Part shown: in pieces, positions 51,934-61,014 of the stretch
Numbering within the stretch: position 1 is the first letter of the stretch
Layout: every line of letters starts with the position of its first letter
NCBI GenBank assembly: GCA_016212795.1
Contig: JACRDT010000005.1
Location: 1-64,000, forward strand
From: Elusimicrobiota bacterium
GTDB taxonomy: Bacteria > Elusimicrobiota > Elusimicrobia > UBA1565 > UBA9628
Length of the DNA stretch: 64,000 bases
Direction: 5' to 3'
Translations under genes and position numbers: made by a program
Notes under the pieces: generated by a model
What the model was told of the DNA's origin: nothing
Seen by the model: only the letters and a program-made list of their open reading frames with translations
The model's database searches: none

Positions 51934-52380
51934 TCAGAACGAATCCGCGCCGAGGCGCTTCTCCATCTCGTCGGCGATGGATGAGAGGGCGTAGGCGGAG
52001 GCCTTGAACTCCTCGGCCTCCATGGTCTGGGCGATCTGGGTGTCGTAGACCACGAGGTAGTCGTCGTTCTCGATCTTCTCGATGGCCCACGCCCCGTGGG
52101 CGAGCTTGGCGTTCTCCCGCAGCAGGTCGTTGGCCGACTTCTGGCCGAGCATCTGCCCCGAGGGCATCTTGAGGGCCGGGGAGAAGAACCCGATGATCAC
52201 GTTCCCGTCCCCGGTCTTGCCCATGGGCCTCACGAAGACGTTCTGGTGCCGGCCGCCGCCCATGTCGAACGGGATCACGACCAAATCAGGGTTCGTCTTG
52301 TTGACCACCATGCCGGCCTTCTTGGCAAGCTGCTCGATGTAGTCCGCGAACGGGACCTGGACCTTCTGCTCGATCTCCAT
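51934..52380 (-). CDS. small YbjN/secretion-chaperone-like protein
   Basis: 148 residues, ATG 52380, 23 nt after the M48 stop with GGAGG upstream. Pattern of alternating strands and helices ('YIEQLAKKAGMVVNKTNPDL', 'NVIIGFFSPALKMPSG', 'DDYLVVYDTQIAQTMEAEEF') resembles the YbjN/type-III-chaperone fold, with the C-terminal helix 'ASAYALSSIADEMEKRLG' typical of that group. Such proteins often act as chaperones or partners of neighbouring gene products. This assignment rests on pattern only. Confidence 0.62.
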   Translation of the reverse strand: MEIEQKVQVPFADYIEQLAKKAGMVVNKTNPDLVVIPFDMGGGRHQNVFVRPMGKTGDGNVIIGFFSPALKMPSGQMLGQKSANDLLRENAKLAHGAWAIEKIENDDYLVVYDTQIAQTMEAEEFKASAYALSSIADEMEKRLGADSF

Positions 52381-52403
52381 GCGTCCTCCCGGGCCCTTGG
52401 GCC

Positions 52404-53657
52404 CTATTCCGTCATCCGCAGGATCGTCTCGACGAAATCCGGGCTGACCTTCAGCGCGGCGCAGATCTCCCGCAGGACCGCCTTCTCCCTCTCCTCCAGC
52501 CTCGTGTCCGCCCTGGCCACCACGATGAGCTTCTGCACCAGGGCGTGCCGGTCCGAGGAGGGCAGCTTCAGGCAGCGCCGGGCGGCCTGGGAGAACCGCT
52601 CCCTGATGAGCGCCGGCGGGTCCTGGGCGGCGGCGATCTCGGCGTCGGCCGCCTTGGCCGCCCGCTCGTCGGCCATCCGGCCGATGCTCGCCCGCTCGGC
52701 CGCCTCGACGCTCCCGTCGCAGGCGGCCACCCAGTAGCCTCCCCACAACACGCAGTCCGCGGCCGAGGCCTCCTTGGCCTCCGCGGTCCCGGGCTCCATG
52801 GACACGAGCAGGGCCTCGATGCGGGCGTCGAGCTCCTCGGTGGACGTCTTGGCCGGGGCGCCCGCCACGATGCCGGCCATGAGCTTGGACTCGGCCAGGT
52901 GGCACAGGGCCGCCACGCGCAGCGGGTTGAAAGGATGGGTCGAGAACCAGTCCTGGGCGTCTTCCACCGAGTCGGAGAGGCTCTGGATCTCCCTCATCTG
53001 CGCGATGTACTCCTCGGCATTGAACTGGAGGGCCGGCTCGCGCAGCCCGCAGGACACCTTGATGAGCGCGGTGGTGGCGGCCGTGAGGTCCTGGCAGCAG
53101 GCCATGCCCAGCCGGTCAGCCGAGATCTCGGCCCGCCGGCACCACGACATCAGCTTCATGACGCGGGCGGACTCGAGCCCCTTGGTCCGCTGGATCACGG
53201 CCAGGGCCGGCAGCTCCCGGTGCCCGAACCGGACGTGCCCCATCTCGTGGCCGATGGCGAAGAGGAGCTCCCGAGGGTTGAGGCGCTCGATGATGCTGGA
53301 GCTGAACGCGCAGCAGATGCGGCCGTCGCCCACGTCCAGGCAGCTCGCGTTCTGGGTCGGGCTGTCGTAGACGTAGAGCTCGATGCGCCGGTCGTCGAGG
53401 TGGGCGATGCGCCGCGCCGTCTCCACCGCGCGCACCAGCATCGGGATGATGCGGTCCGTGACGCGCAGCCCGCCGGCCAGCATGCGCCGGCGCTCCGCGT
53501 CGTACTCCGAGTTCGAGAGCGCCGCGGCGGCCGCCTGCTTGATCTGCGGGTCCTCCAGGAGCTCGCCCATCGCGGCCGCCTCGGCCCCGAAGCGCAACGC
53601 CGTCACGGCCTCGGCCGAGGGGAGCTTCAGCGTCGCCGACGGGGCCTGCTCGGGCAT
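52404..53657 (-). CDS. M48 metallopeptidase with a TerB-like C-terminal domain
   Basis: 417 residues. HEXXH zinc motif in 'LLFAIGHEMGHVRFGHREL', third ligand Glu in 'RRAEISADRLGMACCQD', as in HtpX/Ste24-type M48 peptidases. No transmembrane helix is visible, so it is probably soluble. The last ~130 residues ('RHALVQKLIVVARADTRLEE', 'REKAVLREICAALKVSPDFV') match the TerB helical domain with its metal-binding acidic pattern. The combination is known from predicted stress-response proteins. It lies 45 nt downstream of the ABC permease. Confidence 0.86.
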   Translation of the reverse strand: MPEQAPSATLKLPSAEAVTALRFGAEAAAMGELLEDPQIKQAAAAALSNSEYDAERRRMLAGGLRVTDRIIPMLVRAVETARRIAHLDDRRIELYVYDSPTQNASCLDVGDGRICCAFSSSIIERLNPRELLFAIGHEMGHVRFGHRELPALAVIQRTKGLESARVMKLMSWCRRAEISADRLGMACCQDLTAATTALIKVSCGLREPALQFNAEEYIAQMREIQSLSDSVEDAQDWFSTHPFNPLRVAALCHLAESKLMAGIVAGAPAKTSTEELDARIEALLVSMEPGTAEAKEASAADCVLWGGYWVAACDGSVEAAERASIGRMADERAAKAADAEIAAAQDPPALIRERFSQAARRCLKLPSSDRHALVQKLIVVARADTRLEEREKAVLREICAALKVSPDFVETILRMTE

Positions 53658-53702
53658 CGAGAGACAAGTGTAGCGCCCCGGGAACGCTTTTGCAATGACT
53701 CT

Positions 53703-55397
53703 CTAAGTCAGCCGCTTGGAGCGGCCTTCCCAGTCCACGAAGTGGATCCTCTCGCCGTCGTGCAGGAAGAACCCCTCCTCGACGGGCTGCACCGAGCGCA
53801 GGGCGTCCATGGGCCGGGCCGCCAGCCGCCAGCGCTTCCTGACCTCGCCGCTCTTCCCGTCGACCCGGCAGAGCCAGCGGCCCGCGAGGAGGACCCAGAG
53901 CTCCCCTTCCTGGGCGCGCAGCAGGACGGCCCTCTCCTTGACCCGCCGGGCGGGCCGGGGGAGGCCCGCCAGCGCTGTCGATACGTCGACGAGCGAGGCC
54001 GCCTTGCCCGCCGGGCCGATGAGCGTCATGGCTTGGGGGCCGTTCGATTGCCACAGCGTGCCGTCCGCGGACAGGCCGTCGGCGTGGAACTGAGACGGCA
54101 AGCCGGCCGGCGCCCAGTCGCGCTCCTTGGGCGTCAGCGGCTTCCAGACCGGCCGCTTGCCCTTGGCCGGCAGGAAGGCATACGAGTTGCGTTCCCACGC
54201 CCAGCGTATGAGGCCGAGCTGGCGGCCGTTGCGCACGATCAAGTGGACATCGCCTTCGACGGCGGAGTGGACCTCGAAGCGTCCGCCGGGCCGGCCGTGC
54301 AGCAGGGAGAGGTCCCCCGGGCCGCCGCGGGTCACGCTGAGCAGCACCCAGAGCGAGCCGTCCTCGTCCCAAGCCGCCGACCGTATCCTCCAGAGAGGAA
54401 ACGCCGCGACGTCCGAAAGCGTCCTGCGGGGTCCCCCCGGCACCAGGACGACGCGCTCCCCTTTCGGGGTGAAGAGGGCTAGCTCGCCCTCCAGCGTGAC
54501 GGCCAGGCAGCCCTGGCCGGCCGCCTTGCGCAGGGCCGGCGAGGACCAGCCGGCGCCCCACTCCCGGCCCTCCTGGAAGTACGGGTCGCGGCGCAGGGGC
54601 TGCGGGGCGCTGACGAGACGGGTGAACGTCGCTCCGAGCGTGAGGAGACAGAGCGCCGCGCCGACGAGCATGGCCAGGCCGCACAAGGGCCCGTGCCACC
54701 AGCCCAGCCCGGCCCGCCTCTCCAGGCGCGAGGAAGCCTTCCTCAACGCGAAGAGCGCCCCGCCCAGGCAGAGCAGCATCAAGATGAGGACCCACCCGGG
54801 CGCCAGGATGTCCCGCTCCTTGAAGAGCTCCTGCAGGCCCCAGGCCGCGGCCAACGTGGCGTCGGCGAAGGCCCCGATGAAGAGACCCGCCAAGCCGCCG
54901 GCCAGGCCGTGCCCGAAGGCGAAGGCGCACACGAAGCTCAAGGCGAGGATGTGCGCCATGCCGAAGCCCATGAGATGGAAGAAGCTGCGCGTGATGGTCG
55001 GCTGGACCCAGTTCTGCTCCAGCAGCGTCGAACGCCAGCCCGGGGACGCGGTCAAGGCCACGGCCAGCACGAGCGCGGCCAGCAGGGCAGCGTAGACCGC
55101 CGCGGCCGCCAGCGCGGCCAGCGCCCGGCGCTGCGGGGGCAAGGGCAGGACGGATTCGGCGCTCGCGGCCGGCTCCGCGCGCAGCCCGGCCCCGGCTGTC
55201 GCGCCGAAAAGCGCGGCGACGCCGGGCAGGCCCATGAGGGTCCAGAAGAGCATGAGCGCGCTGAGCGGCTCGCGCACCCCCGCGTGCGCCCAGCGCGCCC
55301 CGAGCGCCACCATCGGCACCGACGCCACGACCGCGGCCGCAAGACCGATGAACGCCAGCCTCTGCTTGCGCAGCTCCAGCAGGATCAGCTCCTTCAT
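53703..55397 (-). CDS. ABC-2-type permease with a large extracytoplasmic domain
   Basis: 564 residues; start overlaps the ATPase stop by 4 nt. The first ~280 residues have six or so transmembrane helices ('FIGLAAAVVASVPMVALGAR', 'MLFWTLMGLPGVAALFGATA', 'LLCLGGALFALRKAS' and others). The C-terminal ~270 residues form repeated Trp-rich blades ('LWRIRSAAWDEDGSLWVLLS', 'LGLIRWAWERNSYAFL') resembling an incomplete beta-propeller. Together with the ATPase it should form an exporter or an antibiotic/envelope-stress responsive transporter. Confidence 0.78.
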   Translation of the reverse strand: MKELILLELRKQRLAFIGLAAAVVASVPMVALGARWAHAGVREPLSALMLFWTLMGLPGVAALFGATAGAGLRAEPAASAESVLPLPPQRRALAALAAAAVYAALLAALVLAVALTASPGWRSTLLEQNWVQPTITRSFFHLMGFGMAHILALSFVCAFAFGHGLAGGLAGLFIGAFADATLAAAWGLQELFKERDILAPGWVLILMLLCLGGALFALRKASSRLERRAGLGWWHGPLCGLAMLVGAALCLLTLGATFTRLVSAPQPLRRDPYFQEGREWGAGWSSPALRKAAGQGCLAVTLEGELALFTPKGERVVLVPGGPRRTLSDVAAFPLWRIRSAAWDEDGSLWVLLSVTRGGPGDLSLLHGRPGGRFEVHSAVEGDVHLIVRNGRQLGLIRWAWERNSYAFLPAKGKRPVWKPLTPKERDWAPAGLPSQFHADGLSADGTLWQSNGPQAMTLIGPAGKAASLVDVSTALAGLPRPARRVKERAVLLRAQEGELWVLLAGRWLCRVDGKSGEVRKRWRLAARPMDALRSVQPVEEGFFLHDGERIHFVDWEGRSKRLT

Positions 55398-56269
55398 AGC
55401 GCACCTCCCGACGACATCAGCAGGACCTTGAGCGTCTCCGACAAAGGCATGGGCCGGGACTCCGCTCCCTCGAGCAGGCCGTCGGCCAGGAGCCGCGCCT
55501 CGTCCTCCTTGCCGAACACCGCGTACTCGGCGAGCGCCCCTACGCCGGGCAGGCGCAAGGCCCCGGACGGAGCGGCCTCCCCGCCCGCCTTGGGCCGGCC
55601 CGTGACGCGGCGGGCCTGCGTGCGCAGGGCCTCGGCGTCGTGCACGGCGACGGCTCCCCCGTGGAGCAGCCAGACCTCGTCAAGCAGGCCCGAGAGCTCC
55701 TCCATGCGGTGGTTGGCGATGAGAAAGGTCTTGCCCGAGCCGTGGAGCTCCGAAATGAGGTTCGAGAGCAGGTCGTCGCGCACGAGCGCGTCCAGGCCCG
55801 AGGTCGGCTCGTCGAGCAGGAACAGGTCTGGCTCGTGGGCCGCGGCGCAGACCCACGCGAGCTTGCCCAGCGTCCCCTTGCTCGCCGCCGAGACCCTCGC
55901 CGAGAGCTCGAGGCCCAGGTGCGCCGCGAGCGAGGCGGCCTTCTCCCGGTTCCACGACGGAAACAGGCGCCGGCGCAGGTCCAGGGCCTCCCCCAGCGTC
56001 ATGAAGTCGTGGAAGGAGGGGCGCTCCGGCACGTAGCCGACCCTGCGCCGCAGCTCACCGCTGCCGTCCGGACGCCGGCCCAGCACCTCCACCGTGCCCG
56101 CGTCCGCCTCCAAGATGTCGAGGAGGATCCTCATCAGCGTGGTCTTGCCCTCGCCGTTCCTGCCCAGCAGCCCCACGACCCTGCCGGCCGCCGCCGCCGC
56201 GCTCACCCCCCGGAGCACCCGCCTGCCGCAAAACGAGCGCGTCACCCCTTCCAAAGCGATGGCATTCAT
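55394..56269 (-). CDS. ABC transporter ATP-binding protein
   Basis: 291 residues. Walker A 'GLLGRNGEGKTTLMRIL', Q-loop region 'VGYVPERPSFHDFMTLGEAL', signature 'SAASKGTLGKLAWVCAAA' (a YtrB-like variant of LSGGQ), Walker B 'LFLLDEPTSGLD' and H-loop 'FLIANHRMEEL'. Walker A has Glu where Ala is usual. Belongs to the class encoded with YtrA-type GntR regulators. Lies 49 nt after the GntR gene and overlaps the permease gene. Confidence 0.92.
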   Translation of the reverse strand: MNAIALEGVTRSFCGRRVLRGVSAAAAAGRVVGLLGRNGEGKTTLMRILLDILEADAGTVEVLGRRPDGSGELRRRVGYVPERPSFHDFMTLGEALDLRRRLFPSWNREKAASLAAHLGLELSARVSAASKGTLGKLAWVCAAAHEPDLFLLDEPTSGLDALVRDDLLSNLISELHGSGKTFLIANHRMEELSGLLDEVWLLHGGAVAVHDAEALRTQARRVTGRPKAGGEAAPSGALRLPGVGALAEYAVFGKEDEARLLADGLLEGAESRPMPLSETLKVLLMSSGGAL

Positions 56270-56318
56270 GGTTTCCTCCCCACGACCTCGGAATCTACCA
56301 TTCCCTCGCTATGCTCGG

Positions 56319-56690
56319 TCATGGCTCCTCCCGCCGGACGTCCTTGACCACGGCCTCGATGTCGGGCCACCCCAGCCCGCCCCGGTGCGCCAGGCGGACC
56401 GCTTCCGCCAGGCCGCCCGCCAGGTTCCCCAGGCCCTTCTTCACGTTGCGCAGCGCCGCCTCCGCGATGACGTTGCCCTCCCCGCGGCGGGCCTCGAAGA
56501 ACCCCTCCAGCGTCAGCTCCCTGAAGGCGCGGGCCACCGTGTTGGGGTTGACCCGCAGGCGCACGGCCAGGGACCTGATGCTGGGCGCCTCGTCGCCGGG
56601 CCTGAGCAGCCCCCGGGCGACCAGGCCGCGCAAGCCGGCCTTGATCTGGTCGTTGATGGCCACCGAAGACTCCGGGTCGATCTGGATCAT
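56319..56690 (-). CDS. GntR (YtrA-type) transcriptional regulator
   Basis: 123 residues from ATG 56690, which has GGAGGAG upstream; the longer frame is not supported. Residues 1-75 are the GntR winged helix ('VAINDQIKAGLRGLVARGLL', 'APSIRSLAVRLRVNPNTVAR', 'AFRELTLEGFFEARRGEGNV'). The short C-terminal helix pair is the YtrA-type dimerisation tail, without a ligand domain. It heads the ABC operon and has an inverted repeat over its own promoter, so autoregulation is likely. Confidence 0.9.
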   Translation of the reverse strand: MIQIDPESSVAINDQIKAGLRGLVARGLLRPGDEAPSIRSLAVRLRVNPNTVARAFRELTLEGFFEARRGEGNVIAEAALRNVKKGLGNLAGGLAEAVRLAHRGGLGWPDIEAVVKDVRREEP

Positions 56691-56703
56691 CCCCTCTCCT
56701 CCA

Positions 56704-56752
56704 CTGTACCAGCTTGCTAGTACAGCATAACAGCCAGGCCCCGCCCTGTCAA
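56704..56752 (-). promoter_or_regulatory. promoter and operator of the GntR-ABC operon
   Basis: Minus-strand TTGACA (56747-56752), 17-bp spacer, TATGCT (56724-56729). An inverted repeat CTGTAC (56704-56709) / GTACAG (56720-56725) begins at the -10 box, with 10 bp between arms, as expected for a YtrA-type operator that blocks transcription start. Confidence 0.72.
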
Positions 56753-56824
56753 GGCCCAGCAGGTCCCACCCCTCGGGGCGGCCCGGGCATGATATAATGG
56801 CCGTCGAACAACGGAGGGATGGCC

Positions 56825-58108
56825 ATGGCATCAAGCCTTTTCGACGAGCTCCGGTGGAGGGGCTTCATCGCGCAGACCACGTCGCCCGACGTCGCGGCGC
56901 TGCTCGCGGCCAAGGGCGTGCGCTGCTACGTCGGCTTCGACCCCTCGGCCCGCAGCCTGCACCTCGGCAGCCTCATCCCGGTCATGGCGCTCTCCCACCT
57001 CCAGAAGGCGGGCCACGCGCCCATCGTCCTCATCGGCGGCGCGACCGGCATGATCGGCGACCCGTCGGGCAAGAGTTCGGAGCGCAACCTCCTCACCGCC
57101 GAGCTGGTCGCCGAGTACTCGGAGTGCATCCGCCGCCAGCTGGGGAAGTTTTTCTCCTTCGAGGGGGAGAACGCCGCCCTGATGGTCAACAACGCGGACT
57201 GGACCTCCACGTTCTCCTACCTCGGCTGGCTGCGCGACGTCGGCAAGTACTTCTCCGTCAAGGACATGCTCGAGAAGGACTCCGTGCGCCGGCGCCTCGA
57301 GGGCGAGAAGACCATGTCCTACACGGAGTTCTCGTACATGCTCCTGCAGGCCAACGACTTCCTCCACCTCCACGACGCCCACGGCTGCACCCTCCAGGTG
57401 GGCGGCGACGACCAATGGGGCAACATCACCATCGGCATCGACTTCGTGCGCAAGATGCGCGGCAAGGAGGTCTTCGGCATGACCTTCCCGCTGCTGACGA
57501 CCGCGACCGGCGAGAAGTTCGGCAAGACCGCCAAGGGCACCAACGTGTGGCTCGACCCGATCCTGACCACGCCCTACAGGTTCTACCAGCACTTCTACAA
57601 CGCCGACGACAAGGACGTCGTCCGGTTCCTGAAGCTCTTCACGCGCCTCGGCCGCGAGGAGATCGTCGCCCTCGAAGTTGCCACCGCCAAGGCGCCCGAG
57701 GAGCGCCGGGCGCAGAAGGCCCTGGCCCGCGAGGTCACGACCCTCGTGCACGACGCGGCCCAGGCCGACGCGGTCGCCAAGGCCTCCGAGGTCATCTTCA
57801 GCGAGGAGATCCGCGGCATCTCGGAGAAGCTCTTCGAGGACGTCTTCGCCGACGCCCACACCGTGGTCTTCCCGACGGAGGGCCTGGCCGCGGGGGTGGC
57901 CGTCGTCGACGTCCTGGCGAGGTCCGGGCTGGCCAAGAGCAAGGGCGAAGCGCGGCGGCTCGTCGAGCAGGGCGGCGTCTACCTCAACAACGCGAAGGTG
58001 GCCGGCCCCGACCGGAAGGTCGCCGCCGCGGACCTCCTCTTCGGCAGGTACCTGCTGGTGCGCAAGGGCAAGAAGGACGTCTGCCTGGCGAAGTTCGCCC
58101 CGGCCTGA
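56825..58108 (+). CDS. tyrS: tyrosyl-tRNA synthetase
   Basis: 427 residues from ATG 56825; ATG 56819 directly abuts the GGAGGG ribosome site, so the second ATG has proper spacing. It charges tRNA-Tyr. Class I motifs: HIGH variant 'SLHLGSLIPVMAL', tyrosine-site 'GGDDQWGNITIGIDFVRKM', and KMSKS variant 'KFGKTAKGTNVWLDP'. The C-terminal ~80 residues are an S4 RNA-binding domain ('SKGEARRLVEQGGVYLNNAK'). TATAAT lies at 56793-56798 but no -35 box is evident. Confidence 0.95.
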   Translation: MASSLFDELRWRGFIAQTTSPDVAALLAAKGVRCYVGFDPSARSLHLGSLIPVMALSHLQKAGHAPIVLIGGATGMIGDPSGKSSERNLLTAELVAEYSECIRRQLGKFFSFEGENAALMVNNADWTSTFSYLGWLRDVGKYFSVKDMLEKDSVRRRLEGEKTMSYTEFSYMLLQANDFLHLHDAHGCTLQVGGDDQWGNITIGIDFVRKMRGKEVFGMTFPLLTTATGEKFGKTAKGTNVWLDPILTTPYRFYQHFYNADDKDVVRFLKLFTRLGREEIVALEVATAKAPEERRAQKALAREVTTLVHDAAQADAVAKASEVIFSEEIRGISEKLFEDVFADAHTVVFPTEGLAAGVAVVDVLARSGLAKSKGEARRLVEQGGVYLNNAKVAGPDRKVAAADLLFGRYLLVRKGKKDVCLAKFAPA

Positions 58109-58114
58109 CGACCC

Positions 58115-60784
58115 TCAGCGGTCGAGGCCGTAGACCCCGAACGCCGCCCAGAAGAAGGGCTGGTCGAACGCCGGGTCCTTCATCAGCGACGCCTGCGCCT
58201 CCCGGAGCGCGGCGGCGGGGCTCCCGCCCGAACGCAGCCCCTCGTGGAACGCGGCCATGAGCTTCGCGGTCGACCGGTCCTCCACGCTCCAAAGGCTCGA
58301 GACCACGGTCCCCACGCCCGCGTACGCTAGGGCGCGGTTGAGGCCTACCACCTCGTCGCCCGAGCCCGCGGCGCCCACGGCGGTCTGGCAGGCGCTCAGC
58401 ACCGCGAGCCTCAGCGGCAGGCGCTCCCCGGTGATCTCCGAGGCCGTCCATAGGCCGGCGGCGGGGCTGGCGGCGGCGAGATAGAGGCCCGAGTTCATGG
58501 GCTCGCGGTTGTCGTAGGCCGCGTGTGCCGCCACGTGAAGGATGCCGGCGCCGGGCAGCCGCTCCCGGACCGCGGCCTTCGTGGCCGCCGTGCCCAGGAA
58601 GAGCGCCGCGCCCCCGTAGCCCGCGGCTACCTGCCGGGCCTCGGCCTCGGCGTTGGGCAGGTCGTAGCTCCTGATACCCAGGTCCGGGTTCCCCACCACG
58701 ACGATCCCAGGCGAGCCTTGGAGGTCCCGCCGGGCGAGATAGCTCAAGGCCGTGAGACTCGGCGCGTACCGCAGGGAGAACCGCGCGCCGAGCCTTCCCG
58801 CGTCGGAGAGGAGGGCGGCGAAGGGCAGGTAGTGCAGGCCGGCGTGAGGGACCACCAGCACCTTCTTGCCCGGTTGGAGCGCCGCCTCGAATGGCGCCAC
58901 CAGCAGACCGTGGAGCTCCCTGGCCAGCCTAGGCTCCCCGCCCGAGTCCCGAGCCAGGACCGCCTTGCGGTAGCCCTCGACGAGTGAGGATGCGCCATCC
59001 TTGGGCAGGGGGACGACGGCGGCGGACAGCCCGCCGGGACCCCGGGTCCAGACCACGGCCCGGTCCCCGGCCACGTAGTAGTACAGCAGGCCGGCTCCGT
59101 CAGGGATGAGCGACAGGAGCGTCTTGGCGTCCAGGGGCTCGGGGCTGATGAGGGAGACGGTCTCCGGCACCGACTGGCGCAGGGTCACGATGAGGTCGCG
59201 GTACCGGCCCTCCCCGCGGGCGACGGCTTCCTCGAGCGAAGCCAGCCCCTCGGACGCCCCGGCGCGGCCGCCCTGGCGCGAAGCCTGCCGAAGCCTGGAG
59301 GCGCGGGCGTAGTCCTCCTTGAGCGCGCGGCGCAAGGCCGACTCCTTGTCGCGCAGCTCGGGGGAGCCGAACCGGAGGGCCTCCCCTGCGAAGAGGTCCA
59401 CGAGCGCCCGGGCCCTGGCGCGCTCGGCCATGACGAGCGCCTCCTCCGGCCCCTTGAGCTCCAGGGCGATGAGGACCGCCAGGTCGTAGACCCGGCCCTT
59501 GTCGCCGAGGAACATGCGCTTGTTGAGGTCGGTCTCCAGGAGACCCCGGAGCGACTCGATGCTCCCGACGGACGAGAGGATGCTGTCGTAGGCGATGTCG
59601 CCGAGCACCCCGGCCAGCTTGCGGCCCTCCAGGACCGCCTCGTCCTTCGCGGTCACGGCGGCGAAACGGTCCATGGAAGCCCGGAGCTCCCCGGCCCGCC
59701 GGTCGTCGAGAAGCTGCAGGAGGTGGAGCCCCCGCAGGTCGCGCTGCTTGATCCAGCTGTCCCGGAACGCGGCGACCTCCCCCGGCTGCCCGGCCTTCTC
59801 GAGGCCCTCGACGGCCAGGCCGAACGCCCGGGACTCCTTCCAGAGGACGGCCGCGAACTCGTAGCGCATCCTCCAGATGATCTCGTCGACCCCGGAGGCC
59901 GTGATGCGCTCGAACGCGGGCTTGGCCAGGCGGCTGGCCGCCGCGTAGTCGCCCTGGAAGGCGTAGGAGAGGGCGTCGAGGCCCTCGGCCACCATGTCGC
60001 CGAAGCGGTACCGCGCCTTGTTGAACCGCTCCCGCGCCTGGGCGAACAGCTCCCGGGCCCGGCCGATGTCTCCCGTGCGCAAGGAGGAGTCCGCGACCGC
60101 CAGGGTCGTCAGGCCCCAGCCCTCGTGGAAGCTCCTCTTCTCGTCGGCGGAGGCGAGCCTGATCAGGCCCGCGATGTCCTGGAAGTGCCTCAGGGCCGTG
60201 GGCCCGATCTCCAGGACCTTCGCGAAATCGCCGCGCAGGTAGTGGATCGTGGTCAGCGCGCCCTCCGCGGCCGTCACCGCCTTGATCATGGGGACGTCCG
60301 GGGGCCACCCGGGCCGCCGCATGGCCTCGTCGATGACCGCGGCGCGCCCCTCCTGGGCCGAGCCGGGGCGCAGGGCCCGCCGCCCGGCCGCCGCCTCGTC
60401 GAGCGCCTGCTCCGCGGAAGCCAGCCCGGCCTCGTACTGCCCCATGCGGGCCTGCAGGGCGCCGAGCCTGGCCATGAAGATGGAGACGGAGAGCCCGTTC
60501 CGGCGGCCGACGTCGATGGCCTCGCGCATCAGCCGGACGGCCTCTCCCTGGAGCCCCAGCTCCGCCTTCATCCAGGCGAGTTCGGCCAGGGACTCCGTCC
60601 AGGCCACGGCGTCGAAGCGGGTTTTCGCCTCGTCGACGGACCCGGCGAAGGCCTTCTCCGCCTCCAGCACCGCGCCGGCTTGGTAGAGCCGGCGGGCGTC
60701 TTTGTGGCGCGCGGAGACCTTGACGCCCCCGCACCCGCAGAGGACCGCGCCCAACGCCAGGACCGGCAGGACGGAGCTGTTCAT
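58115..60784 (-). CDS. secreted/lipoprotein TPR-CHAT protease-like protein
   Basis: 889 residues. The N-terminus 'NSSVLPVLALGAVLCGCGGV' is a signal sequence with a possible, imperfect lipobox. Residues ~30-480 are TPR-like helical repeats. The C-terminal ~300 residues are a CHAT domain (caspase fold) with H754 in 'ILHVAAHAAYDNREP' and C799 in 'LAVLSACQTAVG', plus 'HAGLHYLPFAALLSDAGRLG' and 'VVSSLWSVEDRSTAKLMAAF'. CHAT proteases act in regulated proteolysis, for example in separase and type III-E CRISPR systems. A minus-strand TATGAT box ends 11 nt before the ATG. It converges on tyrS with 6 nt between stops. Confidence 0.9.
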   Translation of the reverse strand: MNSSVLPVLALGAVLCGCGGVKVSARHKDARRLYQAGAVLEAEKAFAGSVDEAKTRFDAVAWTESLAELAWMKAELGLQGEAVRLMREAIDVGRRNGLSVSIFMARLGALQARMGQYEAGLASAEQALDEAAAGRRALRPGSAQEGRAAVIDEAMRRPGWPPDVPMIKAVTAAEGALTTIHYLRGDFAKVLEIGPTALRHFQDIAGLIRLASADEKRSFHEGWGLTTLAVADSSLRTGDIGRARELFAQARERFNKARYRFGDMVAEGLDALSYAFQGDYAAASRLAKPAFERITASGVDEIIWRMRYEFAAVLWKESRAFGLAVEGLEKAGQPGEVAAFRDSWIKQRDLRGLHLLQLLDDRRAGELRASMDRFAAVTAKDEAVLEGRKLAGVLGDIAYDSILSSVGSIESLRGLLETDLNKRMFLGDKGRVYDLAVLIALELKGPEEALVMAERARARALVDLFAGEALRFGSPELRDKESALRRALKEDYARASRLRQASRQGGRAGASEGLASLEEAVARGEGRYRDLIVTLRQSVPETVSLISPEPLDAKTLLSLIPDGAGLLYYYVAGDRAVVWTRGPGGLSAAVVPLPKDGASSLVEGYRKAVLARDSGGEPRLARELHGLLVAPFEAALQPGKKVLVVPHAGLHYLPFAALLSDAGRLGARFSLRYAPSLTALSYLARRDLQGSPGIVVVGNPDLGIRSYDLPNAEAEARQVAAGYGGAALFLGTAATKAAVRERLPGAGILHVAAHAAYDNREPMNSGLYLAAASPAAGLWTASEITGERLPLRLAVLSACQTAVGAAGSGDEVVGLNRALAYAGVGTVVSSLWSVEDRSTAKLMAAFHEGLRSGGSPAAALREAQASLMKDPAFDQPFFWAAFGVYGLDR

Positions 60785-61014
60785 GCGGGTGGGATATCAT
60801 ACCATCATCCGCGCCACCTTGAATTATCACGGGCCAGGGCCCACGCTTAGGGCACTCTACTGGCCTGTCGGCACGAGCCTCCTTCGTCCGATCGGCCACA
60901 GGAGGCGGACCTGCGCGCAACGCTATTGGTAGCCCTGATGCTCCTGGCCGCCGGCGCAGCGCCGGCCGCCGTCGAGGCCCGCGCCGCCGTAGCGGTCGAA
61001 GTGGCAGAACGCGG
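60785..61014 (+). other. short gap with a possible signal-peptide remnant
   Basis: No intact gene. Around 60905-61010 a plus frame reads 'ATLLVALMLLAAGAAPAAVE' and 'ARAAVAVEVAERGHG', a signal-peptide-like start that then runs antisense through the next gene. AGGAGG lies at 60899-60904. It may be the 5' stump of a lost gene. Confidence 0.3.
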
